This document shows positions 1 to 8,022 of a stretch of DNA of 64,000 bases, piece after piece. The stretch covers positions 1 through 64,000 of the forward strand of contig JBKQRV010000104.1 of assembly GCA_052143835.1 (NCBI GenBank), given 5' to 3'. A program made the translations under genes and the position numbers. Each line of letters starts with the position of its first letter. The first letter of the stretch is position 1. Under the pieces are notes generated by a model. The model ran no database searches. It had not been told where the DNA came from and saw only the letters and a program-made list of their open reading frames with translations. This DNA comes from DASPPM01 sp052143835. Its GTDB lineage: Bacteria > Pseudomonadota > Alphaproteobacteria > JACZXZ01.

Positions 1-1182
1 TTCAGGGGCGACGCCTCGACGGAGAGCTCCGGCTAGGCCGTGGAGAACGAGCTTCTGTATGCGCCAGTTCAAGAGCTCGGCGACGTAGAGCACGTTTTCC
101 TTCGGACAGGCCATCTCGTGGATCCAGCCGAACTGCTTCAGCTGCTTGCCGGACTGGCCGAGCACGCCCAAGAGCTTGCCGTCGAGCGTCAGCTTGTAGA
201 TGCGGCCGGGAAAGGCGTCGGAGCTGTAGAGCACCGGATTCGGCCCCGGCGAGATGCAGATCGCCCAGGGCGAGCCGGGGGCGAAAGTGCCGGCCGCGAT
301 CGTGGCCTCGTTCGGCACATTGCCGATCGCCGGCCGCGCGTCGGGCGGCACCGGGACGTCGATGGTGAACTGGCGCAGAAATTTGCCCTCGCCGTCGAAC
401 ACCTGGATGCGCCGGTTGGCGCGGTCGGCGACGTAGACCTGGCCCTTGGCGTCGACGGCGATCGAGTGCGGCGTGTTGAACTGGCCCGGACCGGTGCCGC
501 GATCGCCCCACGACTTGAGCCAGTTGCCGTCCTTGTCGACCTTGGCCACGCGCGAATTGATGTAGCCGTCGCTGATATAGGTGTTGTCGGCGGCGTCCCA
601 GGCCACGTCGGTCACCTGCCGGAAGCGGCCCGGCTCGGCCGGCAGCGGCGGGTTCGGATGCTTGAGCGGGGCGGTCTCCTCGTCCGAGGCCTCCTGCTTG
701 CGGCCGAACACCATCGCGACGCGGCCGTCGGGCGTGAACTTGATCACCATGTCCGAGCCTTTGTCCGTCACCCAGATGTTGTCGTGGCGATCGACCTTGA
801 CGGTGTGCGCGAACGACCAGGCATAAAGGTGGTGGCCGATCTCGCGGATGAAGCGGCCGTCGGGAGCGAATTCGAGGAGCTGGGTCGCGGCTGCGGCATA
901 GGCCGGGCCGGTCGTGTTGCCACGCGAGAGCACGAAGACGTGGCCCTTGGAATTGAGCGCCACGCCGGAGCACTCGCCGAAATAGACGTCACGCGGCAGG
1001 TGCAGAGGATTGGGGACGGAGTCGTAGGCGATGGTCGGTACCGTCTCGGCCAAGGCAAGCCGCGGCGGCAGGGCCAGCGCTGCAACGGCCGCGCCGGCGG
1101 CCAACATGAAACGGCGGCGGGCGAATGCGCCGCGCAGGAAATCGCCACAGCATGGGCAGGATGCCGGATGTTGATGGCTCAT
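1..1182 (-). CDS. Tat-exported NHL-repeat beta-propeller protein (peptidyl-hydroxyglycine lyase-like), 3' end beyond window
   Basis: The minus-strand frame is open from an ATG at 1182 to the left edge (394 codons seen, stop outside). The N-terminus has a CPCC cluster (residues 9-12) and a twin-arginine signal (ARRRFM, about residues 21-26, then a hydrophobic Ala/Leu stretch ending LALAE), so export to the periplasm is likely. The rest is a series of NHL blades; recognisable ones read GQVYVADRANRRIQVF and ENVLYVAELLNWRIQKL. This architecture matches bacterial homologues of peptidylglycine alpha-hydroxyglycine amidating lyase, but the substrate is unknown and lyase activity is only a family label. 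A purine-rich GAGGGGGG stretch precedes the ATG. The neighbour 1505-3063 is divergent. Confidence 0.8.
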   Translation of the reverse strand, partial: MSHQHPASCPCCGDFLRGAFARRRFMLAAGAAVAALALPPRLALAETVPTIAYDSVPNPLHLPRDVYFGECSGVALNSKGHVFVLSRGNTTGPAYAAAATQLLEFAPDGRFIREIGHHLYAWSFAHTVKVDRHDNIWVTDKGSDMVIKFTPDGRVAMVFGRKQEASDEETAPLKHPNPPLPAEPGRFRQVTDVAWDAADNTYISDGYINSRVAKVDKDGNWLKSWGDRGTGPGQFNTPHSIAVDAKGQVYVADRANRRIQVFDGEGKFLRQFTIDVPVPPDARPAIGNVPNEATIAAGTFAPGSPWAICISPGPNPVLYSSDAFPGRIYKLTLDGKLLGVLGQSGKQLKQFGWIHEMACPKENVLYVAELLNWRIQKLVLHGLAGALRRGVAPE

Positions 1183-1504
1183 GGGATTGCCCCCCTCGGG
1201 CTCGCGGATTGCGCCGAACGCCGGTCGTTTCGACCAAAGCGGGATCGCGCACGCGCAGTCTAACGCCGGGCTTGGCCCGCCGTAAATGCCCAAGGGCGCG
1301 GGCAACAGCAACCGGCCGAGAGAAATGGCGGCCGCGGGCAAGAAACGCGTCCGTGGCCGCGGCACCAAGTTTTGCGCTCATGGGACGTGCCGGATCAGGA
1401 CTCTACCGGATGCTGGCACTCTTTGGCTCTGTCTGCGGCCAGCGTCATGGGTTAAAGTTTTCGCGCCGCTATGTCGTGTTCCCGCATGTCCGGACTGTGC
1501 CCTC
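1183..1504. other. Divergent intergenic region
   Basis: About 320 bases separate the NHL protein from the DUF1007 gene. The DUF1007 frame stays open upstream to an ATG at 1286, but that extension is Arg/Cys-rich with no signal peptide at its start, so I treat it as untranslated. No cobalamin riboswitch consensus or clear promoter boxes were recognised. Confidence 0.4.
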
Positions 1505-2131
1505 GTGCCGCAAGTCGATTTACGCTCAGCCTCCCGTCCTTTCTTGCCGCAGCTGGCGGCGCTCGTCTTGCTTCTCTCGCTTGCGAGCGGCACGGCAGCC
1601 GCGCATCCCCATGTGTGGATCGATGCCACGGTCAATCTCGTGTTCAAGGACAAGAAGATCGAAGCGATGAACATCACCTGGGTGTTCGACGAGGTCTATA
1701 GCGGGGCGACGATCGCGGATTTCGGCAAGCATAAAAAGGGAAGCATGGACCAATCCGAGCTCAAGGGCCTGGTTGAGGAAAGCACGAAGTCGCTGCGCAA
1801 TTACAGCTACTTCACCTATCTTCAGATCGACGGCAAGCGCCGGCGCGTCGATTCGGTCAAGGATTTCACCGCGGAAGTGAAAGGAGGCCGCCTCATCTAT
1901 CATTTCACCGTCACGGTCTCCCCGCCGGTCGATCCGATCAAGCAGCGCTTCGAGTTCCTGCTCTTCGACGAGACCTATTACGTCTATGTCGGGCTTCTGG
2001 AGAAGGGGAAAGGCGTCACCTTCAGCGGCGATGCGCCCGACATCTGCACCGATTCGCGAAAACAGGATCTCACCACGCCGCTCTATTTCGGTTACGATTA
2101 TCCGACCCTGATCCACGTGGCCTGCGAATGA
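1505..2131 (+). CDS. DUF1007 family periplasmic protein, partner of nickel/cobalt efflux gene
   Basis: About 208 aa from a GTG at 1505. This start places a good signal peptide at the N-terminus (hydrophobic LAALVLLLSLASGTAAA) directly before the mature HPHVWIDA motif that opens DUF1007 proteins. The mature part has the family pattern, including ITWVFDEVYS and RFEFLLFDETYYVYV. DUF1007 proteins are typically encoded next to RcnA/NiCoT-type metal transporters, as here: the stop overlaps the next start by 4 bases (ATGA). A His near the mature N-terminus could bind metal. The start is uncertain: an in-frame ATG at 1286 would add 73 residues without domain character, and no strong ribosome binding site marks the GTG. 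Confidence 0.75.
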   Translation: MPQVDLRSASRPFLPQLAALVLLLSLASGTAAAHPHVWIDATVNLVFKDKKIEAMNITWVFDEVYSGATIADFGKHKKGSMDQSELKGLVEESTKSLRNYSYFTYLQIDGKRRRVDSVKDFTAEVKGGRLIYHFTVTVSPPVDPIKQRFEFLLFDETYYVYVGLLEKGKGVTFSGDAPDICTDSRKQDLTTPLYFGYDYPTLIHVACE

Positions 2132-3063
2132 CCCGTCACTTGCGCTTGATCGGCACGGTCCTGTTGCTCGTTGCTTGCGTGGCAGCACTCGCAGCGCTCG
2201 CCAGCACGGACGCGGGCCGTATTCCCGAGCTGCGCGAGACTTTTCTCCTCGTCAATCGCCTGCAACGCAGCCTCTACGGCGAGCTCGCCGCCGCGGTCGA
2301 CGGCCTCAAGCGCGGCGCATCGGCTTGGCCGCTCGTCGCTTTGCTCGGCATCTCCTTCCTCTACGGCGTTTTCCATGCCGTGGGTCCCGGCCACGGCAAG
2401 GTCGTGATCTCCTCTTATCTCGTCGCCAAAGGCAGCCGCTTCCGGCGCGGCCTGGCGCTCTCCTTCGCAGCCGCCCTGGTGCAGGCGGCCTCGGCGATCC
2501 TCTTGGTGGGCCTGCTCGCCATGGTCCTCAAGCTCACCCGCTTCGAGATCAACAACCAGAGCATCCTCCTCGAGGAGGGCAGCTACGGCCTCGTCATGCT
2601 GATCGGGCTGTGGATGCTGGTCTCGATCCTTTGGGGCGGGGCGGGCTTCGGACACGGACATGACGGCGGGCACCGCGACGCCCATCATGCCGGCGCGATC
2701 GCACCTCCAATCGTCGGGGGAAGGCGCGGCAAAGCGATCCGCGGCGCCTTGGCCGTCGTTCTCGCCACCGGCATCCGGCCCTGCAGCGGCGCCATCCTCG
2801 TCCTCCTTTTCTCGCTCGCGCAAGGCATGTTCCTCACCGGCGTGGGGGCTGCCGTCGTCATGGCGATCGGCACGGGGGTGACCATCTCGGGGCTCGCCGT
2901 CCTCGCCGTCTTCTCGCGACGGACGGCGATCCGCATCGCCGGCGAGAACTCGCTCTGGCAAGCCCGCATTCACACCGGCCTCGCCATCCTCAGTTCCCTG
3001 CTCGTGATCGGCACGGGTCTCCTCTTCCTGTTGGCGACCGCCAACCAGCAATCCTCGCTCTGA
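2128..3063 (+). CDS. Nickel/cobalt efflux permease, NiCoT/RcnA-like
   Basis: 311 aa inner-membrane protein. It carries NiCoT-type signatures: HAVGPGHGKVV in an early membrane segment (about residues 88-98) and GIRPCSGAI (about 215-223). A His-rich loop, GHGHDGGHRDAHHAG, lies between them and probably binds metal ions in the cytoplasm or periplasm. The predicted topology is an N-terminal signal anchor plus about six membrane segments. The family moves Ni2+ or Co2+; the His-rich loop favours the RcnA efflux type over high-affinity uptake. It is translationally coupled to the DUF1007 gene through an ATGA overlap, so the two are expected to act together. Metal specificity cannot be read from sequence. 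Confidence 0.85.
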   Translation: MTRHLRLIGTVLLLVACVAALAALASTDAGRIPELRETFLLVNRLQRSLYGELAAAVDGLKRGASAWPLVALLGISFLYGVFHAVGPGHGKVVISSYLVAKGSRFRRGLALSFAAALVQAASAILLVGLLAMVLKLTRFEINNQSILLEEGSYGLVMLIGLWMLVSILWGGAGFGHGHDGGHRDAHHAGAIAPPIVGGRRGKAIRGALAVVLATGIRPCSGAILVLLFSLAQGMFLTGVGAAVVMAIGTGVTISGLAVLAVFSRRTAIRIAGENSLWQARIHTGLAILSSLLVIGTGLLFLLATANQQSSL

Positions 3064-3249
3064 GCGCAGCCAAGGTGCTGCGGGGCGCGCGAGCCCCCCG
3101 AGGATGGCTGAGCAAGGGTCGCTTGTCCGCGGCGTGTCCCCGGGCGGCGATCTTGCGTTGACTCTCCCGCGTGGCGGTCAAATACTGGCCGCGGGCGATA
3201 GGCCCGCGACAACCGGCCGCAGAGTCGGCAACAGGGCAGGGAGGCAAAC
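3064..3249. other. Intergenic region upstream of the liv-type operon
   Basis: 186 bases. A purine-rich GGGCAGGGAGGC stretch just before 3250 serves as ribosome binding site for the binding-protein gene. No clear promoter or operator was recognised. Confidence 0.4.
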
Positions 3250-4566
3250 ATGAGGACCTCGCGCAGGTCGCTTCTCAAATATTCGGCTTTGAGCGTCGCG
3301 GCGCTCGGCTTCGGCGGGAGGCTCGCGCGCGCCGAGGAGGAGACGATCCCCATCGGAGTCCTCTACGACCTCTCGGGCCCCTTCGCCGCGGCGGGCTCGG
3401 TCGCCTCCTCGATCGGCGCCCAGATCGCCATCGATCTCGTCAACGAGCGCGGCGGCGTTGCCGGCAAGTACAAGGTGGTCGCGGTCAGCGCCGATTCGCA
3501 GAGCAAGGCCGACGTCGCGATCAACGAGGCCGAGCGGCTGATGAGCCAGGAGAAGGTCAACATCATCCTCGGCGTCTTCTCGAGCGCGCATGCGGTGCCG
3601 CTCGCCGCCAAATGCGAGGAGGCGAAGAAGATCCTGTGGATCACCACCGCGGTAGCGACCTCGGTGTTCAAGGGCAAGAACCTGCATTACGTCTTTCGTG
3701 CGCAAATCCATTCCGACCAGTACGGAGAGGCCGCGGCCGGCTTCCTCGTCGAGCACGCCAAGACGAGGCTCGGCGGCGAGCCCAAGGACGTGAAGGTGGC
3801 GATCATCAACGAGGACGGGCCCTACGGCGCCGGCTGCGGCGATGCCGACGATCGCTATTGCAAGGAGAAGGGCTTTCCCATCGTGCTCAAGGAGGCCTAT
3901 TCGGCGAGTGCCCCCGACCTCTCCTCGCTCGTGACCAAGGTCAAGCGCTCGCAAGCCGATATCATCCTCCACACCGGCTACAATCCCGACATCACGCTTT
4001 TCCTGCGCCAGGGACGCGAGGCGGGACTGCGCTTCAAGATGCTGATCGGCAACGGCGCCGGCTACAGCCAGCTCGACAAGCTGCGCGCGACCTTCCACGA
4101 CGACATCAACGACTTCTGCGATATCGATCCGGCGCCGGCACAGCTTCTCGACCCCAAGACGCTGGCGCCCGGGCTCGGCGACCTCATCAAGATCATGGTC
4201 GAGCGCTACAAGGCCAAGACCCATGCGGATGACGTTCCGCCGCACGTGTCGATGGGCTTCAACCAGGCCTGGATTCTCCTCAACGCCGTGCTGCCGGTGG
4301 CCAAGGCGAAATACGGCGGCTTCGATCCGGAGGCCATCCGCAAGGCGGCCCTCGACGTCGACATACCGGCAGGCGGCACGATACAGGGCTACGGCGTCAA
4401 GTTCTTTCCCCCAGGCACGGAGCTCTCGGGCCAGAACGAGCGCTCGACCCCCGTCGTCATGCAGTACAGCGGCGAGCACACCGCCGTGGTATGGCCGACC
4501 AACATCGAGACAAAGGAGCCCGTCCTGCCGCTGCCGGCCTCCTCTCCCTATGCCATGCGCGCATAG
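3250..4566 (+). CDS. Branched-chain-type ABC transporter substrate-binding protein
   Basis: 438 aa. The N-terminus MRTSRRSLLKYSALS is a twin-arginine-like signal, ending near ARAEE. The mature protein starts with IPIGVLYDLSGPFAAAG, the first strand and ligand-loop signature of the LivJ/AmiC (Peripla_BP_6) fold. It is the extracytoplasmic receptor of the importer encoded by the four genes that follow. The ligand could be an amino acid, an amide, urea or a carboxylate; the family is broad and residues do not settle it. The stop TAG abuts the ATG of the livG-like gene directly (0 bases), indicating one transcript. Confidence 0.88.
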   Translation: MRTSRRSLLKYSALSVAALGFGGRLARAEEETIPIGVLYDLSGPFAAAGSVASSIGAQIAIDLVNERGGVAGKYKVVAVSADSQSKADVAINEAERLMSQEKVNIILGVFSSAHAVPLAAKCEEAKKILWITTAVATSVFKGKNLHYVFRAQIHSDQYGEAAAGFLVEHAKTRLGGEPKDVKVAIINEDGPYGAGCGDADDRYCKEKGFPIVLKEAYSASAPDLSSLVTKVKRSQADIILHTGYNPDITLFLRQGREAGLRFKMLIGNGAGYSQLDKLRATFHDDINDFCDIDPAPAQLLDPKTLAPGLGDLIKIMVERYKAKTHADDVPPHVSMGFNQAWILLNAVLPVAKAKYGGFDPEAIRKAALDVDIPAGGTIQGYGVKFFPPGTELSGQNERSTPVVMQYSGEHTAVVWPTNIETKEPVLPLPASSPYAMRA

Positions 4567-5292
4567 ATGCTGGCGGTCGCGGGCCTGTCGAAGCGCTTCG
4601 GAGGTTTCCTCGCGGTCAACCAGGTCTCCTTCGAGGTGCGCGAGGGCGAGATCCTGGGTCTCATCGGTCCCAACGGATCGGGCAAGAGCACGACCTTCAA
4701 TCTGATCGCGGGCGCAATGCGGCCGACGAGCGGCTCGATCCGCTTCGCGGACGCGGAGATCGGCGGCATGTCGGCGCACCAGATCTGCCGGCGCGGCATC
4801 GCGCGCACGTTCCAGATCCCGCGGCCGTTTCGCAAGCTCTCCCTCGTCGACAACGTGACGCTCGCCGCCCATTACGGCAAAGGCGGCGGGATGAGCCGCG
4901 CCGCGGCGCGCCGCGCGGCGGCGGAGGCGCTCGAGCTCGTCGGACTGCCGAGCGACGGGAGCGCCAAGGCCGATGGGCTGGGTGCCGCCGCGCTCAAGAA
5001 GCTCGAGCTCGCCCGCGCGCTTGCGACCAGGCCGCGCCTCTTGCTCGCGGACGAAAGCCTCGGCGGGCTCGATGCGGCGGAGATGGAGCGGGCCGCCGAC
5101 CTGCTCGAGGGCATCCGCGGCCGCATGGGCATCACCATCGTCTGGGTCGAGCACATCATGGGCGTCCTGATGCGGATCGTCGACCGCGTCATCGTCCTCG
5201 ACCACGGCGAGAAGATCTTCGAGGGGCTGCCGGCCGACGCCGCGCGCGACGCGCGCGTCGCGGAAGTCTACCTCGGCCGCAAACGGGCCTGA
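4567..5292 (+). CDS. livG: ABC transporter ATP-binding protein, LivG type
   Basis: 241 aa cytoplasmic ATPase of the importer. Walker A is GPNGSGKST (about residues 35-43), Q-loop region ARTFQIPRPF, Walker B LLLADES and H-loop WVEHIMGVL. Two deviations from textbook LivG are visible. The ABC signature reads LGAAALKKLELARAL rather than an LSGGQ-like or PYGQQ-like motif. The usual DEP after Walker B is DES. Relaxed signatures are known among LivG relatives, so activity is still expected, partnered with LivF. The start immediately follows the binding-protein stop. Confidence 0.88.
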   Translation: MLAVAGLSKRFGGFLAVNQVSFEVREGEILGLIGPNGSGKSTTFNLIAGAMRPTSGSIRFADAEIGGMSAHQICRRGIARTFQIPRPFRKLSLVDNVTLAAHYGKGGGMSRAAARRAAAEALELVGLPSDGSAKADGLGAAALKKLELARALATRPRLLLADESLGGLDAAEMERAADLLEGIRGRMGITIVWVEHIMGVLMRIVDRVIVLDHGEKIFEGLPADAARDARVAEVYLGRKRA

Positions 5293-5299
5293 GCCGGCG

Positions 5300-6004
<705 letters not shown>

Positions 6005-6057
6005 AGGGCTAGCTCGAAAATGAATGCGTTATTCGCAATGCGTTCGCCACCGTCCAT

Positions 6058-6139
6058 CGTCATTCCCGCGAAAGCGGGAATCCATCCTCGTGCCGGTCGC
6101 GGGCGTCAAAGATGGACCCCGGCTTTCGCCGGGGTGACG
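6058..6139. repeat. Twin-hairpin CGTCA...TGACG intergenic repeat, copy 1
   Basis: Two perfect hairpins: ATTCCCGC-GAAA-GCGGGAAT (6062-6081) and ACCCCGGC-TTTC-GCCGGGGT (6116-6135), bounded by CGTCA on the left and TGACG on the right. The same plan occurs at 28245-28304 and 53204-53263. It sits between livF and livH, inside what would otherwise be one operon, and may pause or end transcription or stabilise mRNA ends. Confidence 0.8.
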
Positions 6140-6187
6140 AATATCCTTTTGTTGCGGCACGGATGCGAAGGGGGAGCGTAAGCGCGC

Positions 6188-7042
6188 ATGGACATCTATC
6201 TCCTCGAAGCGGTGGTGAACGGCCTCTTGCTCGGCGGCGTGCTCGCACTCCTGGCGCTGGGGCTCAACCTCATCTTCGGCGTGATCGACGTGATCTGGAT
6301 CGCCTATGCCGATCTCGTCATGTGCGGCATGTACGGCGTCTACTGGCTGCATGCCTATTTCGGCTGGCCGCTTGCGCTCGCCTGCGTCGCGGCGATCGTC
6401 GGCGTGGCGCTGCTCGGCCTCCTCGTGCATCTCCTCATCATCGCCCCCGTCCTCGGCTCCCCACCCATCAATCAGCTTCTCGCGACGGGCGGCCTGCTCT
6501 ATTTCCTGCAGAGCTTTGCCACGCTTCTCTTCGGCACCGACTTCCGCAACATCGGCGTGCGCCTGCCGGTCATCGAGCTGGGCGAGATATTCATCAGCTA
6601 CGCGCGCCTCATCGCCTTCGCGGCAGCGCTCCTCGGAGCCACGGCACTCTATCTCTTCCTCAAGCGCAGCTATCTCGGCACCGCCATCCGCGCGATCTCG
6701 CAGGACCGCGAAGTGATGGGCCTGATGGGCGTCGACCAGCGCCGCATCTATCTCATCACGTCCGCGATCGGCGGCGCCTTGGCCGGGTTGGCCGCGTGCC
6801 TGTTGTCCCTGCAGTACGACGTCCATCCCTTCATCGGCAATACCTTCGGGCCGCTCACTTTCATGATCTGCGTGCTCGGCGGCCTCGGCAACATGCTCGG
6901 CGGATTCATCGCCGCCTTCATCATCAGCCAGATCATCGCGATCGGCGGCTATTATTCATCGACGGAGCTCTCCTACGTGCTCGCGTTCACGCTCTTCATC
7001 GTCCTCATGATCGCCCGGCCCCGCGGGATCCTCGCGCGATGA
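6188..7042 (+). CDS. livH: ABC transporter permease, LivH type
   Basis: 284 aa integral membrane protein beginning MDIYLLEAVVNGLLLGGVLAL, the typical LivH opening, with about eight membrane helices. The family loop ISQDREVMGLMGV (the EAA-like coupling region contacting the ATPases) lies near residues 175-187. A GGGGAGCG ribosome binding site precedes the ATG. It is separated from livF by 183 bases holding a twin-hairpin repeat and overlaps livM by 4 bases (ATGA). With LivM it forms the transmembrane channel. Confidence 0.9.
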   Translation: MDIYLLEAVVNGLLLGGVLALLALGLNLIFGVIDVIWIAYADLVMCGMYGVYWLHAYFGWPLALACVAAIVGVALLGLLVHLLIIAPVLGSPPINQLLATGGLLYFLQSFATLLFGTDFRNIGVRLPVIELGEIFISYARLIAFAAALLGATALYLFLKRSYLGTAIRAISQDREVMGLMGVDQRRIYLITSAIGGALAGLAACLLSLQYDVHPFIGNTFGPLTFMICVLGGLGNMLGGFIAAFIISQIIAIGGYYSSTELSYVLAFTLFIVLMIARPRGILAR

Positions 7043-8022
7043 GAGCGTGGCATCCGGCGGCGCTGGCCGGCCTCGCGGCACTCGTGGCGCTTCCTTTCGT
7101 AGTACCCGTCTATTTTCTCCACATGCTGATCCAGATCCTGTTGTGGGGCTTCATCTACACGGCTTGGTCGCTCATGGGCCGTTTCGGCTTCGTCTCGCTC
7201 GGCCACGGCGCCTTCATGGGGATCGGCGCCTATGTCCCGGCGCTCTTGTGGAATTACGAGGGCGTGACACCTTGGCTCAGCATCCCGTTGAGCATGCTGC
7301 TCTCGGCACTCCTCGCCCTCGTGATCGGCTATCCCTGCTTCCGCCTCAAGGTCGTCGGCCACTATTTCGCGCTCGTGACATTGGCGCTCGGGCAAGTGGT
7401 CATGCTCACCATCGTCGCCGCGCGCGACATCACTGGCGGCTCGCTCGGCATGACGCAGAAGCTCGCCGGCCATTCCTGGTATGCCCTGCAATTCCCCGAG
7501 AAGGGTTATTTCTACGGGGTGGCGCTGGTCGTATGGCTCGCCGGCCTCGCCACATGGCGCTGGCTCGACCGCGGCGTCGGCCGCGAGGCCTTGGAGGCGA
7601 TCTCGGAGGACGAGGAGGCGGCCGCCGCGGTCGGCATCGACGTGATGCGCGAGAAGCTCCGCGTCACGGTGGTGAGCGCCGTGCTCACGGCGTTGGGCGG
7701 TGCGCTCTACGTGCAGTACCTGATGTACCTCAACCCCGAGACGGTCTCCGGCATCGGCGTGTCGCTGCAGATCGTCTTCGCCGCGATCGCGGGCGGCATG
7801 TACACGCCCCTTGGGCCCACGGTCGGCGCCCTCCTCACCATTACGCTGACCGAGGGCCTGCGCGTCTGGTTCGGCACCAGCTTCGTGGGCGCGGCCAACA
7901 CCATCTACGGGATACTCCTCGTGCTCTTCATCATTTTCATGCCGCGCGGCATCCTCGGTCTCTTCGAGACCTGGCGCGCGCGCCGCGCGCGCGCCGCGGC
8001 TCTCATCAGCGCCGGTAGCTGA
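7039..8022 (+). CDS. livM: ABC transporter permease, LivM type
   Basis: 327 aa integral membrane protein. The LivM signature FGFVSLGHGAFMGIGAYVPALL is near residues 51-72, and the cytoplasmic coupling loop AISEDEEAAAAVGID is near 191-205. The ATG at 7039 overlaps the livH stop (ATGA), so the much longer open frame upstream (from 6112) is not used. The last 17 bases overlap the convergent TIR-protein gene. It closes the five-gene importer operon. Confidence 0.9.
   Translation: MRAWHPAALAGLAALVALPFVVPVYFLHMLIQILLWGFIYTAWSLMGRFGFVSLGHGAFMGIGAYVPALLWNYEGVTPWLSIPLSMLLSALLALVIGYPCFRLKVVGHYFALVTLALGQVVMLTIVAARDITGGSLGMTQKLAGHSWYALQFPEKGYFYGVALVVWLAGLATWRWLDRGVGREALEAISEDEEAAAAVGIDVMREKLRVTVVSAVLTALGGALYVQYLMYLNPETVSGIGVSLQIVFAAIAGGMYTPLGPTVGALLTITLTEGLRVWFGTSFVGAANTIYGILLVLFIIFMPRGILGLFETWRARRARAAALISAGS

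Noticed and set aside
1183..1504. Possible cobalamin or nickel riboswitch ahead of the metal transporter genes
   Set aside because: No B12-box or other conserved riboswitch core was recognisable.
3178..5205. 675-codon minus-strand open frame
   Set aside because: It lies antisense to the binding-protein and livG genes, which have full motifs; an artefact of high GC and strong codon bias.
6112..7038. N-terminal extension of livM covering livH
   Set aside because: Arg/His-rich shadow of livH; LivM begins at the ATGA overlap at 7039.
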